A stretch of 64,000 nucleotides of DNA from Rhodoferax ferrireducens T118. Its GTDB lineage: Bacteria > Pseudomonadota > Gammaproteobacteria > Burkholderiales > Burkholderiaceae_C. Where the stretch lies: positions 1,612,001 to 1,676,000 of the forward strand of contig NC_007908.1 of assembly GCF_000013605.1 (NCBI RefSeq), read 5' to 3'. The position numbers were made by a program, and so were the translations under genes. Below the pieces are notes generated by a model. That model saw nothing but the letters and a program-made list of their open reading frames with translations, was not told the origin of the DNA and searched no databases. Positions within the stretch are counted from its first letter, which is position 1, and each line of letters opens with the position of its first letter. This document shows, one piece after another, positions 19,762-29,023 of this stretch.

Positions 19762-20979
19762 ATGACCGAACCTCAAAATCTCGCCCCGCCCCGGCATGCT
19801 GCGGGCAACCCAGCGCGTAAAAAGGCCTTGAGCGCCATTGCGGGCGTCGTTGTCATCGCGGGACTGGGCTGGGCCGCCTACGACTGGTTGGTGGCCAGCC
19901 ATTTTGAATCCACCGACAACGCCTATGTCCAGGGCAACGTGGTCCAGATCACGCCGCAAATTGGCGGTACGGTGGTCGCCATCCTGGCCGATGACACGGA
20001 CTGGGTCAAAGCCGGACAGGCCCTGGTCAAACTTGACCCGGCGGATGCCACACTGGCGCTCGATCAAGCCAAAGCCAGTCTGGCGCAGACCGTGCGGCAG
20101 GTGCGCACGCTGTATGCCAACAACGCAAGCCTGCAGGCCCAAATCAGTCTGCGCGAGTCTGACGTGGTCAAGGCCCAAACCGAAATTGCGCGTGCCACCG
20201 ATGACCTGAACCGCCGCCAATCCCTGGCGGGTGAGGGGGCCGTCTCGCGTGAAGAACTCAACCACAGCCAGACTCAGCTGGCCAACGCTAAGAGTGCGAT
20301 GGCCTCGGCTCTGGCGGGGGTCGCCACCGCCCGCCAACAACTGGCCAGTAACCAGGTCATGACCGAAGGCGTGAGTGTCGAACAGCACCCGAGCGTGCAA
20401 GTGGCTGCTGCCAAAGTGCGTGAGGCCTGGCTGGCCAAAGAGCGGGCCGTTTTGCCCTCGCCAGTGGACGGCTTCGTGGCTCGGCGCAGCGTGCAGTTGG
20501 GCCAGCGCGTGGCGGCGGGCACACCCTTGATGTCCGTGATTGCTCCCCAGCAGTTGTGGGTTGATGCCAATTTCAAGGAGGTCCAGCTGCGTCATATCCG
20601 CATTGGTCAGAGCGTCGAATTGACGGCCGATCTGTACGGCAAAAAAGTGGCCTACAAGGGCGTGGTGAGCGGTCTGGGCATGGGTACCGGCGCCGCCTTT
20701 GCCCTGTTGCCCGCGCAGAACGCGACCGGGAACTGGATCAAGGTGGTGCAGCGCGTACCGGTGCGGGTGGCGCTGGACGCTGGCGAGCTGGCAAAAAACC
20801 CCTTGCGAGTCGGTCTGTCGATGATCGCCACGGTCGATGTAACCCGACAAGACGGCAAGATGCTGGCCGATGCGCCGCGTGACGCCGCGCTGGTGCAAAC
20901 CGCTGTTTATGAAGCCCTTGAGCGTGGCGCAACGCAAGAGGTGCAAAAAATTGTCGCCGCCAATCTGGGGCACAGTTGA
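19762..20979 (+). CDS. emrA: EmrA-like membrane fusion protein
   Basis: A 405-residue HlyD/EmrA-family periplasmic adaptor. It has one N-terminal membrane helix (residues 20-40), then the family motif ESTDNAYVQGNVVQITPQI, a biotinyl-lipoyl-like domain split by a long coiled-coil hairpin (about residues 95-230), and a beta-barrel region with SPVDGFVARRSVQLGQRV. It would bridge the inner-membrane transporter EmrB and the outer-membrane channel encoded upstream. It sits 29 bp after nodT and 28 bp before emrB, in one operon under the MarR regulator. Confidence 0.92.
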   Translation: MTEPQNLAPPRHAAGNPARKKALSAIAGVVVIAGLGWAAYDWLVASHFESTDNAYVQGNVVQITPQIGGTVVAILADDTDWVKAGQALVKLDPADATLALDQAKASLAQTVRQVRTLYANNASLQAQISLRESDVVKAQTEIARATDDLNRRQSLAGEGAVSREELNHSQTQLANAKSAMASALAGVATARQQLASNQVMTEGVSVEQHPSVQVAAAKVREAWLAKERAVLPSPVDGFVARRSVQLGQRVAAGTPLMSVIAPQQLWVDANFKEVQLRHIRIGQSVELTADLYGKKVAYKGVVSGLGMGTGAAFALLPAQNATGNWIKVVQRVPVRVALDAGELAKNPLRVGLSMIATVDVTRQDGKMLADAPRDAALVQTAVYEALERGATQEVQKIVAANLGHS

Positions 20980-21007
20980 CATGACGCGCAACTAAGCCGA
21001 GCCGCGC

Positions 21008-22591
21008 ATGAGCACTGCCACGCCTTTCAACCCGCCACCGCTGCAAGGTTCGGCTCGCCTGTGGGGCACCATCGCCGTCTCGTTGGCGACCTTCATGAAC
21101 GTGCTCGACTCGTCGATTGCCAACGTGTCGCTGCCCGCCATCGCCGGCGATCTGGGGGTGAGCGCCAACCAGGGCACCTGGGTCATCACCAGCTTTGGCG
21201 TCGCCAACGCCATTGCCCTGCCGCTCACCGGCTGGTTGTCGCAGCGTTTTGGCCAGGTGCGCCTGTTCATCACCAGTGTCTTGCTGTTTGTGCTGAGCTC
21301 CTGGCTGTGTGGGCTGGCACCGAACATGACCATGCTCATCATCTTCCGGGTCATGCAGGGTTTCGTGGCGGGGCCGATGATCCCGCTCTCGCAGGGCTTG
21401 CTGCTGTCGAGCTACCCGCCCGCGCTGGCGGGCCTGGCGATGGGCTTGTGGGCCATTACCACGCTGGTGGCACCGGTCGTGGGTCCGCTGCTGGGCGGCT
21501 GGATCACCGACAACATCAACTGGTCCTGGATTTTTTATATCAACATCCCGTTTGGTCTGCTGTCAGCCTTCATGGTCTGGTCGATCTACCGCAAGCGTGA
21601 GAGTGTCATACGCAAATTGCCGATTGACTCGGTCGGTCTGGGTCTGCTGGTGATCTGGGTCGGCGCTTTGCAGATCATGCTCGACAAAGGCAAGGAGCTC
21701 GACTGGTTTCATTCACCGGAGGTGGTCGGCTTGGGGTTGGTGGCGCTGGTGGGGTGCGCCATTTTTCTGGCCTGGGAACTCACGGCCGAACACCCGGTGG
21801 TTGATCTGCACCTGTTCAAGCGGCGCAATTTCTGGTCTGGCACGCTGGCGATTGCGGTCGGCTACGGTTTATTTTTTGGCAATGTCGTCTTGCTGCCCCT
21901 GTGGCTGCAGCAGTTCATGGGCTATCCGTCGATTGACGCGGGCATGCTGTTGGCACCGGTGGGCCTGCTCGCCATTATCCTGTCGCCGATCGTGGGCAAG
22001 AACGTGAACCGGGTCGATCCGCGCTGGCTGGCCAGCTTTGCGTTTGTGGTGTTTGCGGTGGTGCTGCTGATGCGCTCGCAGTTCAACACCCAGGCCGACT
22101 TTGGCACCATGATGCTGCCGACGATCATTCAGGGCATCGCGATGGCGTTCTTCTTCATTCCTTTGTCGGTCATCTTGCTGTCAGGCATTACGCCCGACAA
22201 GATCCCCGCCGCCTCCGGTCTGTCGAGTTTTGTGCGGATTGTGGCGGGGTCGTTTGGTACGTCGATTGCGACGACCGTCTGGCAAGACCGTGCCGCCATG
22301 CACCACGCGCAGTTGGCTGAATCCATCCACCAAGGCAGCGCCACGGCCACGCAGGTGCTGGCCGGCATGCGCAACGCGGGGCTGACGCCTGAGCAGGCGC
22401 TGGCGCAGGTCAACCGGCTGATTGATCAGCAGGCCTATATGTTGGCCATTGACGATGTATTTTTTGCATCGGCGATGATTTTTCTGCTGCTGATACCGGT
22501 GGTGTGGTTTGCCAGGCCCAAACTCGCTGGCAGTGCAGGCGGCGCCGGCGGTTCAGGCAGCAATGTCGATGCCGCCGTTGGGGCGCATTGA
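21008..22591 (+). CDS. emrB: EmrB-like drug:proton antiporter (DHA2 MFS)
   Basis: A 527-residue 14-helix major facilitator of the DHA2 family. The family motif [17 protein letters not shown] is at residues 33-50 and [23 protein letters not shown] (split here over helix 5) is near residue 155. It drives proton-coupled export of hydrophobic toxic compounds through EmrA and the outer-membrane protein. Its last 283 bp lie inside the left copy of a large direct repeat; this copy is intact and keeps the final membrane helix, whereas the right copy at 23.9 kb lacks it. Confidence 0.93.
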   Translation: MSTATPFNPPPLQGSARLWGTIAVSLATFMNVLDSSIANVSLPAIAGDLGVSANQGTWVITSFGVANAIALPLTGWLSQRFGQVRLFITSVLLFVLSSWLCGLAPNMTMLIIFRVMQGFVAGPMIPLSQGLLLSSYPPALAGLAMGLWAITTLVAPVVGPLLGGWITDNINWSWIFYINIPFGLLSAFMVWSIYRKRESVIRKLPIDSVGLGLLVIWVGALQIMLDKGKELDWFHSPEVVGLGLVALVGCAIFLAWELTAEHPVVDLHLFKRRNFWSGTLAIAVGYGLFFGNVVLLPLWLQQFMGYPSIDAGMLLAPVGLLAIILSPIVGKNVNRVDPRWLASFAFVVFAVVLLMRSQFNTQADFGTMMLPTIIQGIAMAFFFIPLSVILLSGITPDKIPAASGLSSFVRIVAGSFGTSIATTVWQDRAAMHHAQLAESIHQGSATATQVLAGMRNAGLTPEQALAQVNRLIDQQAYMLAIDDVFFASAMIFLLLIPVVWFARPKLAGSAGGAGGSGSNVDAAVGAH

Positions 22592-22753
22592 TGTTGTGCT
22601 GCCAGGCCTGGAGCCGCAGCGCACCGGCATAGCCGGTCATCTCCAGGTAGCCGCGCCCGACTTGATGGCCCTGGCTGTCCAGCAGCTCGCTCAAGCCTTC
22701 CCAGTAGACCGCGCCGGTGGAATTTCGGCTGTCGAGTTCCTGGTCGTCGATGA
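22309..22753. repeat. Left copy of long direct repeat (emrB end plus attH end)
   Basis: This 445-bp segment matches 23891-24254 at roughly 95 percent by eye. It holds the intact 3' end of emrB and a copy of the last codons of the attH-type gene. Relative to this copy the right one lacks 83 bp and has 2 extra bases, which exactly accounts for the length difference. Confidence 0.85.
22608..22753 (-). pseudogene. Duplicated 3' fragment of the AttH/lipocalin-like gene
   Basis: On the minus strand this encodes a close copy of the last 48 or so residues of the AttH-like protein ([20 protein letters not shown] matches [20 protein letters not shown] at 24.1-24.2 kb). It has no start, and its stop codon is lost (CTG instead of CTA on the plus strand). 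It is a by-product of the repeat duplication and not a functional gene. Confidence 0.8.
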
Positions 22754-22858
22754 AGAAGTCAGCGCCGAAGGGGGAACAAGTCTGCAGACACTTGGTTTAT
22801 AAATAAAATTGGCCATCGGAATCCTGCCGGCACTCGATGCCATCCGTCTCTCCAGCAT

Positions 22859-23716
22859 CTACATTCCCACGACATAGCGATGGGCCCCGTGGCGCAAGTC
22901 GGGAATCCTGTGGGCTGCATCGAGCATGACTCGTGCCGAAAAAGCAACCGCATCGAAGCGCGCCTCCAACATCAGGCTGGCATGTACGCCGGCGGCCGCG
23001 ACCTCCTGGCGCTCCAGGACCAGGCCATGACCCACTTCAGCCTCGACCTCGGACAGGCTGCCGACCTGAAACACCAGCGTCGCCTCGCCGGCAAACATCG
23101 GATCAGCCGCAATGGCGGAACGCACTTGCTCGAAATTGGCACCGCGCTCGAGTTCGACATAGACGTAGTGCTGCAGCGCCCCATTGTCGCCGCTGTATTC
23201 GCCGGCAAGGGCGTCCTTGACGCCGGGCATGTGTGCCACCACGGCGCTATGGTGCAGGCTGACGCCGGGGTGTCGATGAACGGTGCTGTTGCCGCGTGGA
23301 ATCAGAATCTCGAAGGTGCGGTTCAACAAGGGCATCACTCCTGGATCCCAGCCTGCGCCGACCACAGCAGTGGCGCGATAGCTGTTTGCCACGTGATCAA
23401 GTTCGGCATAGTATGCCGCCTGCGCACTGCCCTCAATCGTGGCGCACTCCACGACCGGTACACGTGCCTGCAGAAGCTCTCGCGCCACACCTCCCACACT
23501 TTCTGTCGGCACGCAGATCAGCGCCACATCGACGCGTTCAAGATCACGGATATGCCCCACTGAGGGGAAACGCTGAAGCCTGCCTGGAAGCGTCGCGGGT
23601 GATCCGGCGCGACGTACAACGCCGGCCAGTGTCATTTCTGTTTCGTCAAGCAGGAAAGTGGCGCAGGCCCTGCCGAGCTTGCCCAGACCGATCACCGCTA
23701 CTTGCAGCATTTTCAT
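22859..23716 (-). CDS. Diaminopimelate dehydrogenase-like oxidoreductase
   Basis: A 285-residue NAD(P)-dependent oxidoreductase. It begins with a Rossmann motif VAVIGLGKLGRA (residues 6-17) and has the VGAGWDPGVMPLLNRTFE stretch and HPGVSLHHS segment that resemble meso-diaminopimelate D-dehydrogenase (Ddh), which makes or deaminates meso-diaminopimelate in one step. The start at 23716 has AGAGGAAA about 12 bp upstream; a second ATG lies 6 bp later. The gene sits alone in a 1.1-kb segment bounded by direct repeats, so it looks acquired. A related 2,4-diamino-acid dehydrogenase is an alternative. Confidence 0.62.
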   Translation of the reverse strand: MKMLQVAVIGLGKLGRACATFLLDETEMTLAGVVRRAGSPATLPGRLQRFPSVGHIRDLERVDVALICVPTESVGGVARELLQARVPVVECATIEGSAQAAYYAELDHVANSYRATAVVGAGWDPGVMPLLNRTFEILIPRGNSTVHRHPGVSLHHSAVVAHMPGVKDALAGEYSGDNGALQHYVYVELERGANFEQVRSAIAADPMFAGEATLVFQVGSLSEVEAEVGHGLVLERQEVAAAGVHASLMLEARFDAVAFSARVMLDAAHRIPDLRHGAHRYVVGM

Positions 23717-23890
23717 CGCAGCACTCACTTTCCTCTGGCTGCCCAAACCATGCCCCGTCGGAATGGATCTGTCATTGACAGGGGTCAACAACCTCGCGTC
23801 TCGCAGATGCGGTGTTGACGACGCTGGTGGTTCCAGCCGCAGTTGTCCTGCGCACTAAATGCCACATGTCCCGGAACCACAAGACCGGAT

Positions 23891-24092
23891 GCAGTTGGCC
23901 GAATCCATCCACCAAGGTAGAGTGCCACGGCCACGCAGGTGCTAGCCGGCATGCGCAACGCGGGGCTGACGCCTGAGCAGGCACTGGCGCAGGTCAACCG
24001 GCTGATTGATCAGCAGGCCCAAACTCGCCGGCAGCGCCAGCAGCGCCGGCGGTTCAGGCAGCAATGTCGATGCCGCCGTTGGGGCCCATTGA
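23891..24092 (+). pseudogene. Duplicated 3' fragment of emrB
   Basis: It encodes a remnant of the EmrB C-terminus (matches around [20 protein letters not shown]) without any upstream part of the gene. The sequence for the last membrane helix is deleted. It is a duplication scar next to the inserted dehydrogenase gene. Confidence 0.8.
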
Positions 24093-24254
24093 TGTTGTGC
24101 TGCCAGGCCTAGAGCCGCAGCGCGCCGGCATAGCCGGTCATCTCCAGGTAGCCGCGCCCGACACGCTGGCCCTGGCTGTCCAGCAACTCGCTCAAGCCTT
24201 CCCAGTAGACCGCGCCGGTGGAGTTTCGGCTGTCGAGTTCCTGATCGTCGATGA
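23891..24254. repeat. Right copy of long direct repeat
   Basis: This 364-bp segment repeats 22309-22753. It carries a non-functional emrB tail and the genuine 3' end of the attH-type gene. An 83-bp stretch present in the left copy (22430-22512) is missing here, between two CAGGCC hexamers that flank it in the left copy. Two extra bases occur near 23918. Confidence 0.85.
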
Positions 24255-25287
24255 GGGCTTGGACGCGGTAGACCGCAACCGGCGTGTGCACCCGCCACGC
24301 CACCGGGTAGCGCGCCTGCGTCACCGGGCTCCGCCAATAGCGCAGCGGCTCAAACACCACCTCGCCGGGCGCAAAGGCCCGGGCTGGCGCCCCCCGCGTG
24401 GCCGCGCGGAACGAGCCGCCGTCCCAAACGGCGCCGCCAGTCGCGTCGCGCAAGCGAAACGCGGTCAGCGCACTGCCATCAATCAGGTTTATGCCGATCC
24501 AGTCCCAACCCACCGCCTGCGGCGACAACAGCGACTGACTCCATTCATGGTCGAGCCAGGCCGCATTGGGCGCGGCAGTGTCCAGTTGGAACTGCTGGCC
24601 CTGCAGCTTGATCTGGCCGCTCAGCGCCAACTGCGGCAAGCTGTAGTAGTAGCTCGCCTGCGCTGCCTGGGGACCTTTGCGCGACAAGCCGCTGTCGCCC
24701 TGCAGCAGCCAGCTTTGCGTTTCGGTGCACTGCAAGTCCAATTGGAAGTCATTGCCCGCGACCCGTGCGCGGTAGCCTGAACGCAGCCCGTCGCCGACGT
24801 TGACACCGGGCTTGGCCAGCGGCGCAGCAAGGATTGCCTCGCGCTTGAGCGACCAGTCGCGCAAACGCAGCTCGGTGTCGGTGTCGCTGGCGGCTGCTGA
24901 ATCGATCTCGGTAGCGCCTGATGCGCGGGCAATGCGCTGGTCGTGCCAGAGCTTTTTGCCCTGCACATCGGTCACCGCCGCATGGGCAAAGATGAGTTGC
25001 CGGGCCGCAAAGCGCGAACGCATCGCCTGCGTGGCGGGCACACGCGAGCGAAAGAAGGTGACTTGAAAGCCAAATTCCCGCGTGCCCGAACTGGCGTAGC
25101 CGGTCAGATACCACCACTCAATCGCGTAGTCGGGGTGGCTGCCCAGATCGCGTGGCGCTTGCAGCACGCGTCGCTGCAGCACGGGTGTCTCGTTTGTTTG
25201 CGCCAGGCCTGGCCAGGGCCACAGCGCGGCACCCAGGCCGGTGGCCAGCAGGTGTCGTCGCAACAGGCCAGGTGGTTCGGGCCGCAT
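24109..25287 (-). CDS. AttH/lipocalin-like secreted protein (CrtC-related fold)
   Basis: A 392-residue exported protein of the lipocalin-like AttH family, distantly related to carotenoid 1,2-hydratase. The N-terminus has a twin-arginine-like signal (LLRRHLLATGLGAALWPWPGLAQ region shows RR and a hydrophobic core). Family motifs are IEWWYLTGY and LDHEWSQSLLSPQAVGWDWI. The start at 25287 follows the upstream PLP-enzyme stop by 7 bp. From memory, such proteins are usually encoded with an FtsX-like permease and an ATPase as an ABC system; here those candidates lie at 32.5 and 39.2 kb. Its 3' end lies in the right copy of the direct repeat. Confidence 0.82.
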   Translation of the reverse strand: MRPEPPGLLRRHLLATGLGAALWPWPGLAQTNETPVLQRRVLQAPRDLGSHPDYAIEWWYLTGYASSGTREFGFQVTFFRSRVPATQAMRSRFAARQLIFAHAAVTDVQGKKLWHDQRIARASGATEIDSAAASDTDTELRLRDWSLKREAILAAPLAKPGVNVGDGLRSGYRARVAGNDFQLDLQCTETQSWLLQGDSGLSRKGPQAAQASYYYSLPQLALSGQIKLQGQQFQLDTAAPNAAWLDHEWSQSLLSPQAVGWDWIGINLIDGSALTAFRLRDATGGAVWDGGSFRAATRGAPARAFAPGEVVFEPLRYWRSPVTQARYPVAWRVHTPVAVYRVQALIDDQELDSRNSTGAVYWEGLSELLDSQGQRVGRGYLEMTGYAGALRL

Positions 25288-25294
25288 GGCAGCG

Positions 25295-26338
25295 TCAGGA
25301 CAATTGGGACTGGATGTGCGTCGCCGCCGCCGTGCAGTCACCCAGATGCTGGCGCACCCAGTCGGGATCAAAGTAGCTGGCAAGGTAGCGCTCGCCGGCG
25401 TCACACAGCAGCGACAGAATGGCGCCTTGCTGGCCCTGCGAGCGCATCTCGTTGGCCAGGATCAACATGCCGACAAAATTGGTGCCCGTTGAGGGCCCGA
25501 CTTTGCGGCCGAGCAGGTGAGACAACACACGCATGGCGGCCACCGAATCGACGTCGCTGACTTCCAGCATGCGGTCAACCAGCGTGCGGATAAAGCTGGC
25601 CTCCACCCGGGGGCGGCCAATGCCTTCGATGCGCGAACCCGGTCCCGTCAGGCTGGCGTCGCCCGTGCGGTGAAACTCGCCAAATACCGATCCTTGCGGG
25701 TCGGGTACGCAAACCTGGGTCGCATGGCGCTGGTGGCGCACATAACGGCCAATCGTGGCGCTGGTGCCGCCGGTGCCCGCACCGACCACAATCCAGCGCG
25801 GCACCGGGTGGCGCTCCCGCGCCATCTGCGTGAACATGCTTTGCGCAATGTTGTTGTTGCCGCGCCAGTCGGTGGCGCGCTCGGCATAGGTGAACTGGTC
25901 CATGTAATGGCCACCGGTTTGCGCGGCCAGCGTGCGGGCTTCGTCGTAGACCGCACTGGCGCTGTCCACCAGATGGCAGCGCCCGCCATAAAACGTGATT
26001 TGGGCGATCTTCTCGGGCGACGTGTTCTGCGGCATGACGGCAATAAACGGCAAGCCCAGCAGCCGCGCAAAGTAGGCTTCGCTCACCGCCGTGGAGCCGC
26101 TGCTTGATTCCACCACGGTTGAGCCCGCGTGCAGCCAGCCATTGCACAGCGCGTACAAGAACAGCGAACGCGCCAACCGGTGCTTGAGGCTGCCGGTCGG
26201 GTGCGTGGACTCGTCCTTCAAATACAGGTCAATGCCGCAGCGGGCAAAGCCCGGCAGGGGCAGGGCGATCAGATGCGTGTCAGCGCTGCGCTGGTAGTCG
26301 GCTTCAATCAGGGCAATGGCGGTGTGCAACCAGTTCAT
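25295..26338 (-). CDS. PLP-dependent cysteine synthase family protein
   Basis: A 347-residue fold-type II PLP enzyme. The PLP lysine lies in [11 protein letters not shown] (about residue 53), the substrate-binding loop is [15 protein letters not shown] and the phosphate-binding glycine loop is [15 protein letters not shown]. It is related to cysteine synthase and cystathionine beta-synthase but belongs to an uncharacterised branch, so the substrate is unknown. The start is 7 bp after the aotP stop and the stop is 7 bp before attH, so it is part of the seven-gene minus-strand operon. Confidence 0.85.
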   Translation of the reverse strand: MNWLHTAIALIEADYQRSADTHLIALPLPGFARCGIDLYLKDESTHPTGSLKHRLARSLFLYALCNGWLHAGSTVVESSSGSTAVSEAYFARLLGLPFIAVMPQNTSPEKIAQITFYGGRCHLVDSASAVYDEARTLAAQTGGHYMDQFTYAERATDWRGNNNIAQSMFTQMARERHPVPRWIVVGAGTGGTSATIGRYVRHQRHATQVCVPDPQGSVFGEFHRTGDASLTGPGSRIEGIGRPRVEASFIRTLVDRMLEVSDVDSVAAMRVLSHLLGRKVGPSTGTNFVGMLILANEMRSQGQQGAILSLLCDAGERYLASYFDPDWVRQHLGDCTAAATHIQSQLS

Positions 26339-26345
26339 TGTTCGC

Positions 26346-27122
26346 CTACTTCAGGCTGCCGGATAAAAACTGCGCCAGTCGCTCACTTTTTGGGTTGGCC
26401 AGCACCTGCGCCGGCTTGCCTTCTTCCTCGATCAGCCCTTTGTGCAAGAAGATGAGATGGTTGGACACGTCGCGCGCAAAACCCATTTCATGCGTCACCA
26501 CCACCATGGTGCGGCCCTCCAGCGCCAGGTTCTTCATGACCTTGAGCACCTCGGACACCAGCTCGGGGTCAAGCGCACTGGTGGGTTCGTCAAACAGCAT
26601 CACTTCGGGCTCCATCGCCAGCGCGCGAGCTATCGCCACGCGCTGCTGCTGGCCGCCGCTCATGTGCGCCGGGTAGCGGTCTTCCATGCCGGCCAGATCG
26701 ACCCGCTTGAGGTATTTGCGCGCAATCTCCACCGCCTGATCGCGGGGAACTCCCATCACATGGACCGGCGCTTCGATGATGTTTTGCAACACCGTCATGT
26801 GGGCCCACAGATTGAAATGCTGGAACACCATGGCCAGCTTGGTGCGCATGCGCTGGAGCTGTTTGGGGTCGGAGGCACCGAGCTCGCCATTGGCGCCCGG
26901 CACTAGCTTGAGCTCTTCACCGGCCACCACAATGCGGCCCTGGTGCGGCTTCTCCAGCAGGTTGATGCAGCGCAAAAACGTGCTTTTGCCCGAACCTGAA
27001 CTGCCGATGATGCTGATCACGTCACCGGCATGGGCGGTCAGCGATACACCTTTGAGTACCTCGACACTGCCGAAGCGTTTGTGAATGTTTTCTGCCTGGA
27101 GTTTGAGGGTGGAAGTGGTCAT
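26346..27122 (-). CDS. aotP: Basic amino-acid ABC transporter ATPase (AotP/HisP type)
   Basis: A 258-residue ATPase of the polar amino-acid uptake family. Walker [11 protein letters not shown]-loop FQHFNLW, signature MSGGQQQR, Walker [12 protein letters not shown] and the switch His in VVTHEMGF are all present. The insertion after Walker A with [14 protein letters not shown] is typical of HisP/AotP. With the downstream-numbered binding protein and two permeases it forms an importer for arginine, ornithine or histidine. It is the fifth gene of the operon, after the AotO-like gene, matching the Pseudomonas aotJQMOP order. Confidence 0.9.
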   Translation of the reverse strand: MTTSTLKLQAENIHKRFGSVEVLKGVSLTAHAGDVISIIGSSGSGKSTFLRCINLLEKPHQGRIVVAGEELKLVPGANGELGASDPKQLQRMRTKLAMVFQHFNLWAHMTVLQNIIEAPVHVMGVPRDQAVEIARKYLKRVDLAGMEDRYPAHMSGGQQQRVAIARALAMEPEVMLFDEPTSALDPELVSEVLKVMKNLALEGRTMVVVTHEMGFARDVSNHLIFLHKGLIEEEGKPAQVLANPKSERLAQFLSGSLK

Positions 27123-27158
27123 GGAAAAAAGGTTGGGTGGGCAGGGAACAAAAAGGGC

Positions 27159-28289
27159 TCAGGCCCCCAGCAACTCGCCGGTTCTAAACGGCGTAGCGCC
27201 AGCAATCTTGCCCAGTTCGCCGCCGGTCATGATGTAGCGATCACGGATGCGGGCATAGAAAACACCGTCCACCCCGGCAAGCACGCGATGTGTCTGGTTG
27301 GCAATCGGGTCGATCACCTGCGCCACCAGATCACCAACACGCAGGGTTTGGCCCACTTCGGCTGCAAACACCACCAGGCCCGGGGCCGGTGCCTTCAGGG
27401 TTTCGGAGCCGGCCAGTGGCGTGGGTTGGCACTTGAAGGCGGGCACATCAGGGGCTTCATGGCAAGCCAATAGCCGGATGTGTTTGAGCCAGTCAACAAG
27501 GGCTCGTGCATCCTGTTGTGCCAAGGCATGGCTCACGTCGAGCTCACCGCGCAACTCGATGGTGGTGCTGCAGCAGCCTTGCGGCAGCGGCAGGTTGCGG
27601 CTCAGGCCGGCAAAAATATCAGCCAGCCGCCACCACGCGCCCGAGAGGCATTCGTCAAATGGCCCGCTGCCTGAATTCTTGGCCAGCAGTATGGCCTCGC
27701 TGCCCAGAAAGCGCGCCAGCGGCTCCAACTGCGGCCAGCAGGCCTCTTCGGTGTAGAAATGCAGCACGCCTTCACAGTCGCAGTGCAGGTCCAGCACAAA
27801 GTCGGCGTCATGCGCCAGCGTCAGCAAGCGGTGGCGCAGGCTCTGCAGTTCGGTGTCGGGCAGCCAGTTGTCCAGGTACTTGCCCAGGGCCTGGCGCACC
27901 AGGCTAACGTTGGCCTGCGGGTCGTCGCCCAGCGCATCGCGTACCAGCGGCCCGACGGCGCTGGCCAGGTCCGGATAATGGCGGTTGAAGTTTTCCGAGG
28001 TAGCGAGATCAAAGCGGCCCATCGGCTTGTGATCCACCCGCTGCGCCAGCCCCAATGGATTGGCCACAGGCACCAAAATGATTTCGCCTTGAATCTGACC
28101 CGCGGCTTCCGCCGTGTCCAGCAAGGCGCGCAGGTGGTGCGCCACCAGCATGCCCGGCAATTCTTCGGCGTGCAGGCTGGCCTGGATGTAGACCTTGAGG
28201 CCGCTGCCGGGTTGGCCGAAATGAAAGCTGGTCAGGGTCTTTTGGCTGCCCAGACTGTTGGACAGCAGGGGATGATCGAAGCGAAGCAT
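27159..28289 (-). CDS. aotO: AotO-like succinylglutamate desuccinylase/aspartoacylase family protein
   Basis: A 376-residue zinc-dependent deacylase-like protein of the AstE/aspartoacylase (M14-like) family. The zinc ligands are visible as HAEE in SLHAEELPG and the second His in LDLHCDCEG. The position between the permease and ATPase genes of an amino-acid importer matches aotO of Pseudomonas, whose role in transport is not settled. The start at 28289 (MLRFDHPLL) is chosen by family alignment. It may hydrolyse an acylated amino acid after uptake; that is inference. Confidence 0.82.
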   Translation of the reverse strand: MLRFDHPLLSNSLGSQKTLTSFHFGQPGSGLKVYIQASLHAEELPGMLVAHHLRALLDTAEAAGQIQGEIILVPVANPLGLAQRVDHKPMGRFDLATSENFNRHYPDLASAVGPLVRDALGDDPQANVSLVRQALGKYLDNWLPDTELQSLRHRLLTLAHDADFVLDLHCDCEGVLHFYTEEACWPQLEPLARFLGSEAILLAKNSGSGPFDECLSGAWWRLADIFAGLSRNLPLPQGCCSTTIELRGELDVSHALAQQDARALVDWLKHIRLLACHEAPDVPAFKCQPTPLAGSETLKAPAPGLVVFAAEVGQTLRVGDLVAQVIDPIANQTHRVLAGVDGVFYARIRDRYIMTGGELGKIAGATPFRTGELLGA

Positions 28290-28309
28290 GGGGTGTGACT
28301 GTCCTTGAA

Positions 28310-29023
28310 CTACAGTTTGCGCGGGGCCAGATAAGCCAGCAGACGCCCTTCGCTGAACCTGAAGAAACCGATCAGGCAAAAAGAGGCGACGAGGTAGATC
28401 GCCGCAGCGGCCAGATAGGCTTCGAACGGCAGGTAGTAGTCCGAGTAGATGCGACTCGCCGCCGCTGTCACGTCCAGCATGGCGGGCACCGCGCTGGCCA
28501 GGCTGGTGGCTTGCAGCATCATCACCACCTCGTTGCTGTAAGCCGGCAGCGTGCGCCGCATGGCGCTGGGCAGCACAATGTGCAGCATCACCTTGAAGCG
28601 GCTCATGCCATAAGCCTGCGCGGCTTCAATCTCGCCCGCGGCCGTCTCCCGGATGGCGCCGGCCAGCATCTCGGCGGTGTAACCCGCGGTGTTCAGACTG
28701 AAGGCCAGCAAGGCGCAAAAAAAAGGTTCCTTGAAATGCGTCCACGGCCACACCGTGTCCCAGCGTGCCTGAATCCACTCCAGTTGACCCAGGCCGTAAT
28801 AGATCAGGTAGACCTGAATCAAGAGCGGCGTGCCCCGCATCACATAGGTATAGGCGCCCACCACCCAGCGCAGCGGCGCCCACGGGCCGGTCAGGGCCAG
28901 CGCACACAGCAGCGCCAGCACGGCGCCCACCGCCAGTGACGAAAACAGCAGGGCCAAGGTGGTCAGGAGGCCGGTGCCATAGAGCGCCAGGTTTTGCGGC
29001 TCGAAGATGACGGCGAAATTCAT
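28310..29023 (-). CDS. aotM: Amino-acid ABC transporter permease (AotM/HisM type)
   Basis: A 237-residue inner-membrane permease of the His/Glu/Gln/Arg/opine family. The EAA loop is visible as GEIEAAQAYGMSRFKVMLHIVLPSA (about residues 137-161), and YVMRGTPLLIQVYLIYYGL is the usual N-terminal signature. It is the second of two permeases; the start overlaps the stop of the first by 1 bp. It would form the translocation channel with AotQ. Confidence 0.9.
   Translation of the reverse strand: MNFAVIFEPQNLALYGTGLLTTLALLFSSLAVGAVLALLCALALTGPWAPLRWVVGAYTYVMRGTPLLIQVYLIYYGLGQLEWIQARWDTVWPWTHFKEPFFCALLAFSLNTAGYTAEMLAGAIRETAAGEIEAAQAYGMSRFKVMLHIVLPSAMRRTLPAYSNEVVMMLQATSLASAVPAMLDVTAAASRIYSDYYLPFEAYLAAAAIYLVASFCLIGFFRFSEGRLLAYLAPRKL

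Noticed and set aside
19693..20991. A 432-codon open frame opposite emrA
   Set aside because: It is the antisense of a well-conserved adaptor gene and has no domain or ribosome-binding site.
22754..23890. The inserted segment considered as an insertion sequence
   Set aside because: There is no transposase gene and no terminal inverted repeats; the long flanking homology points to recombination.
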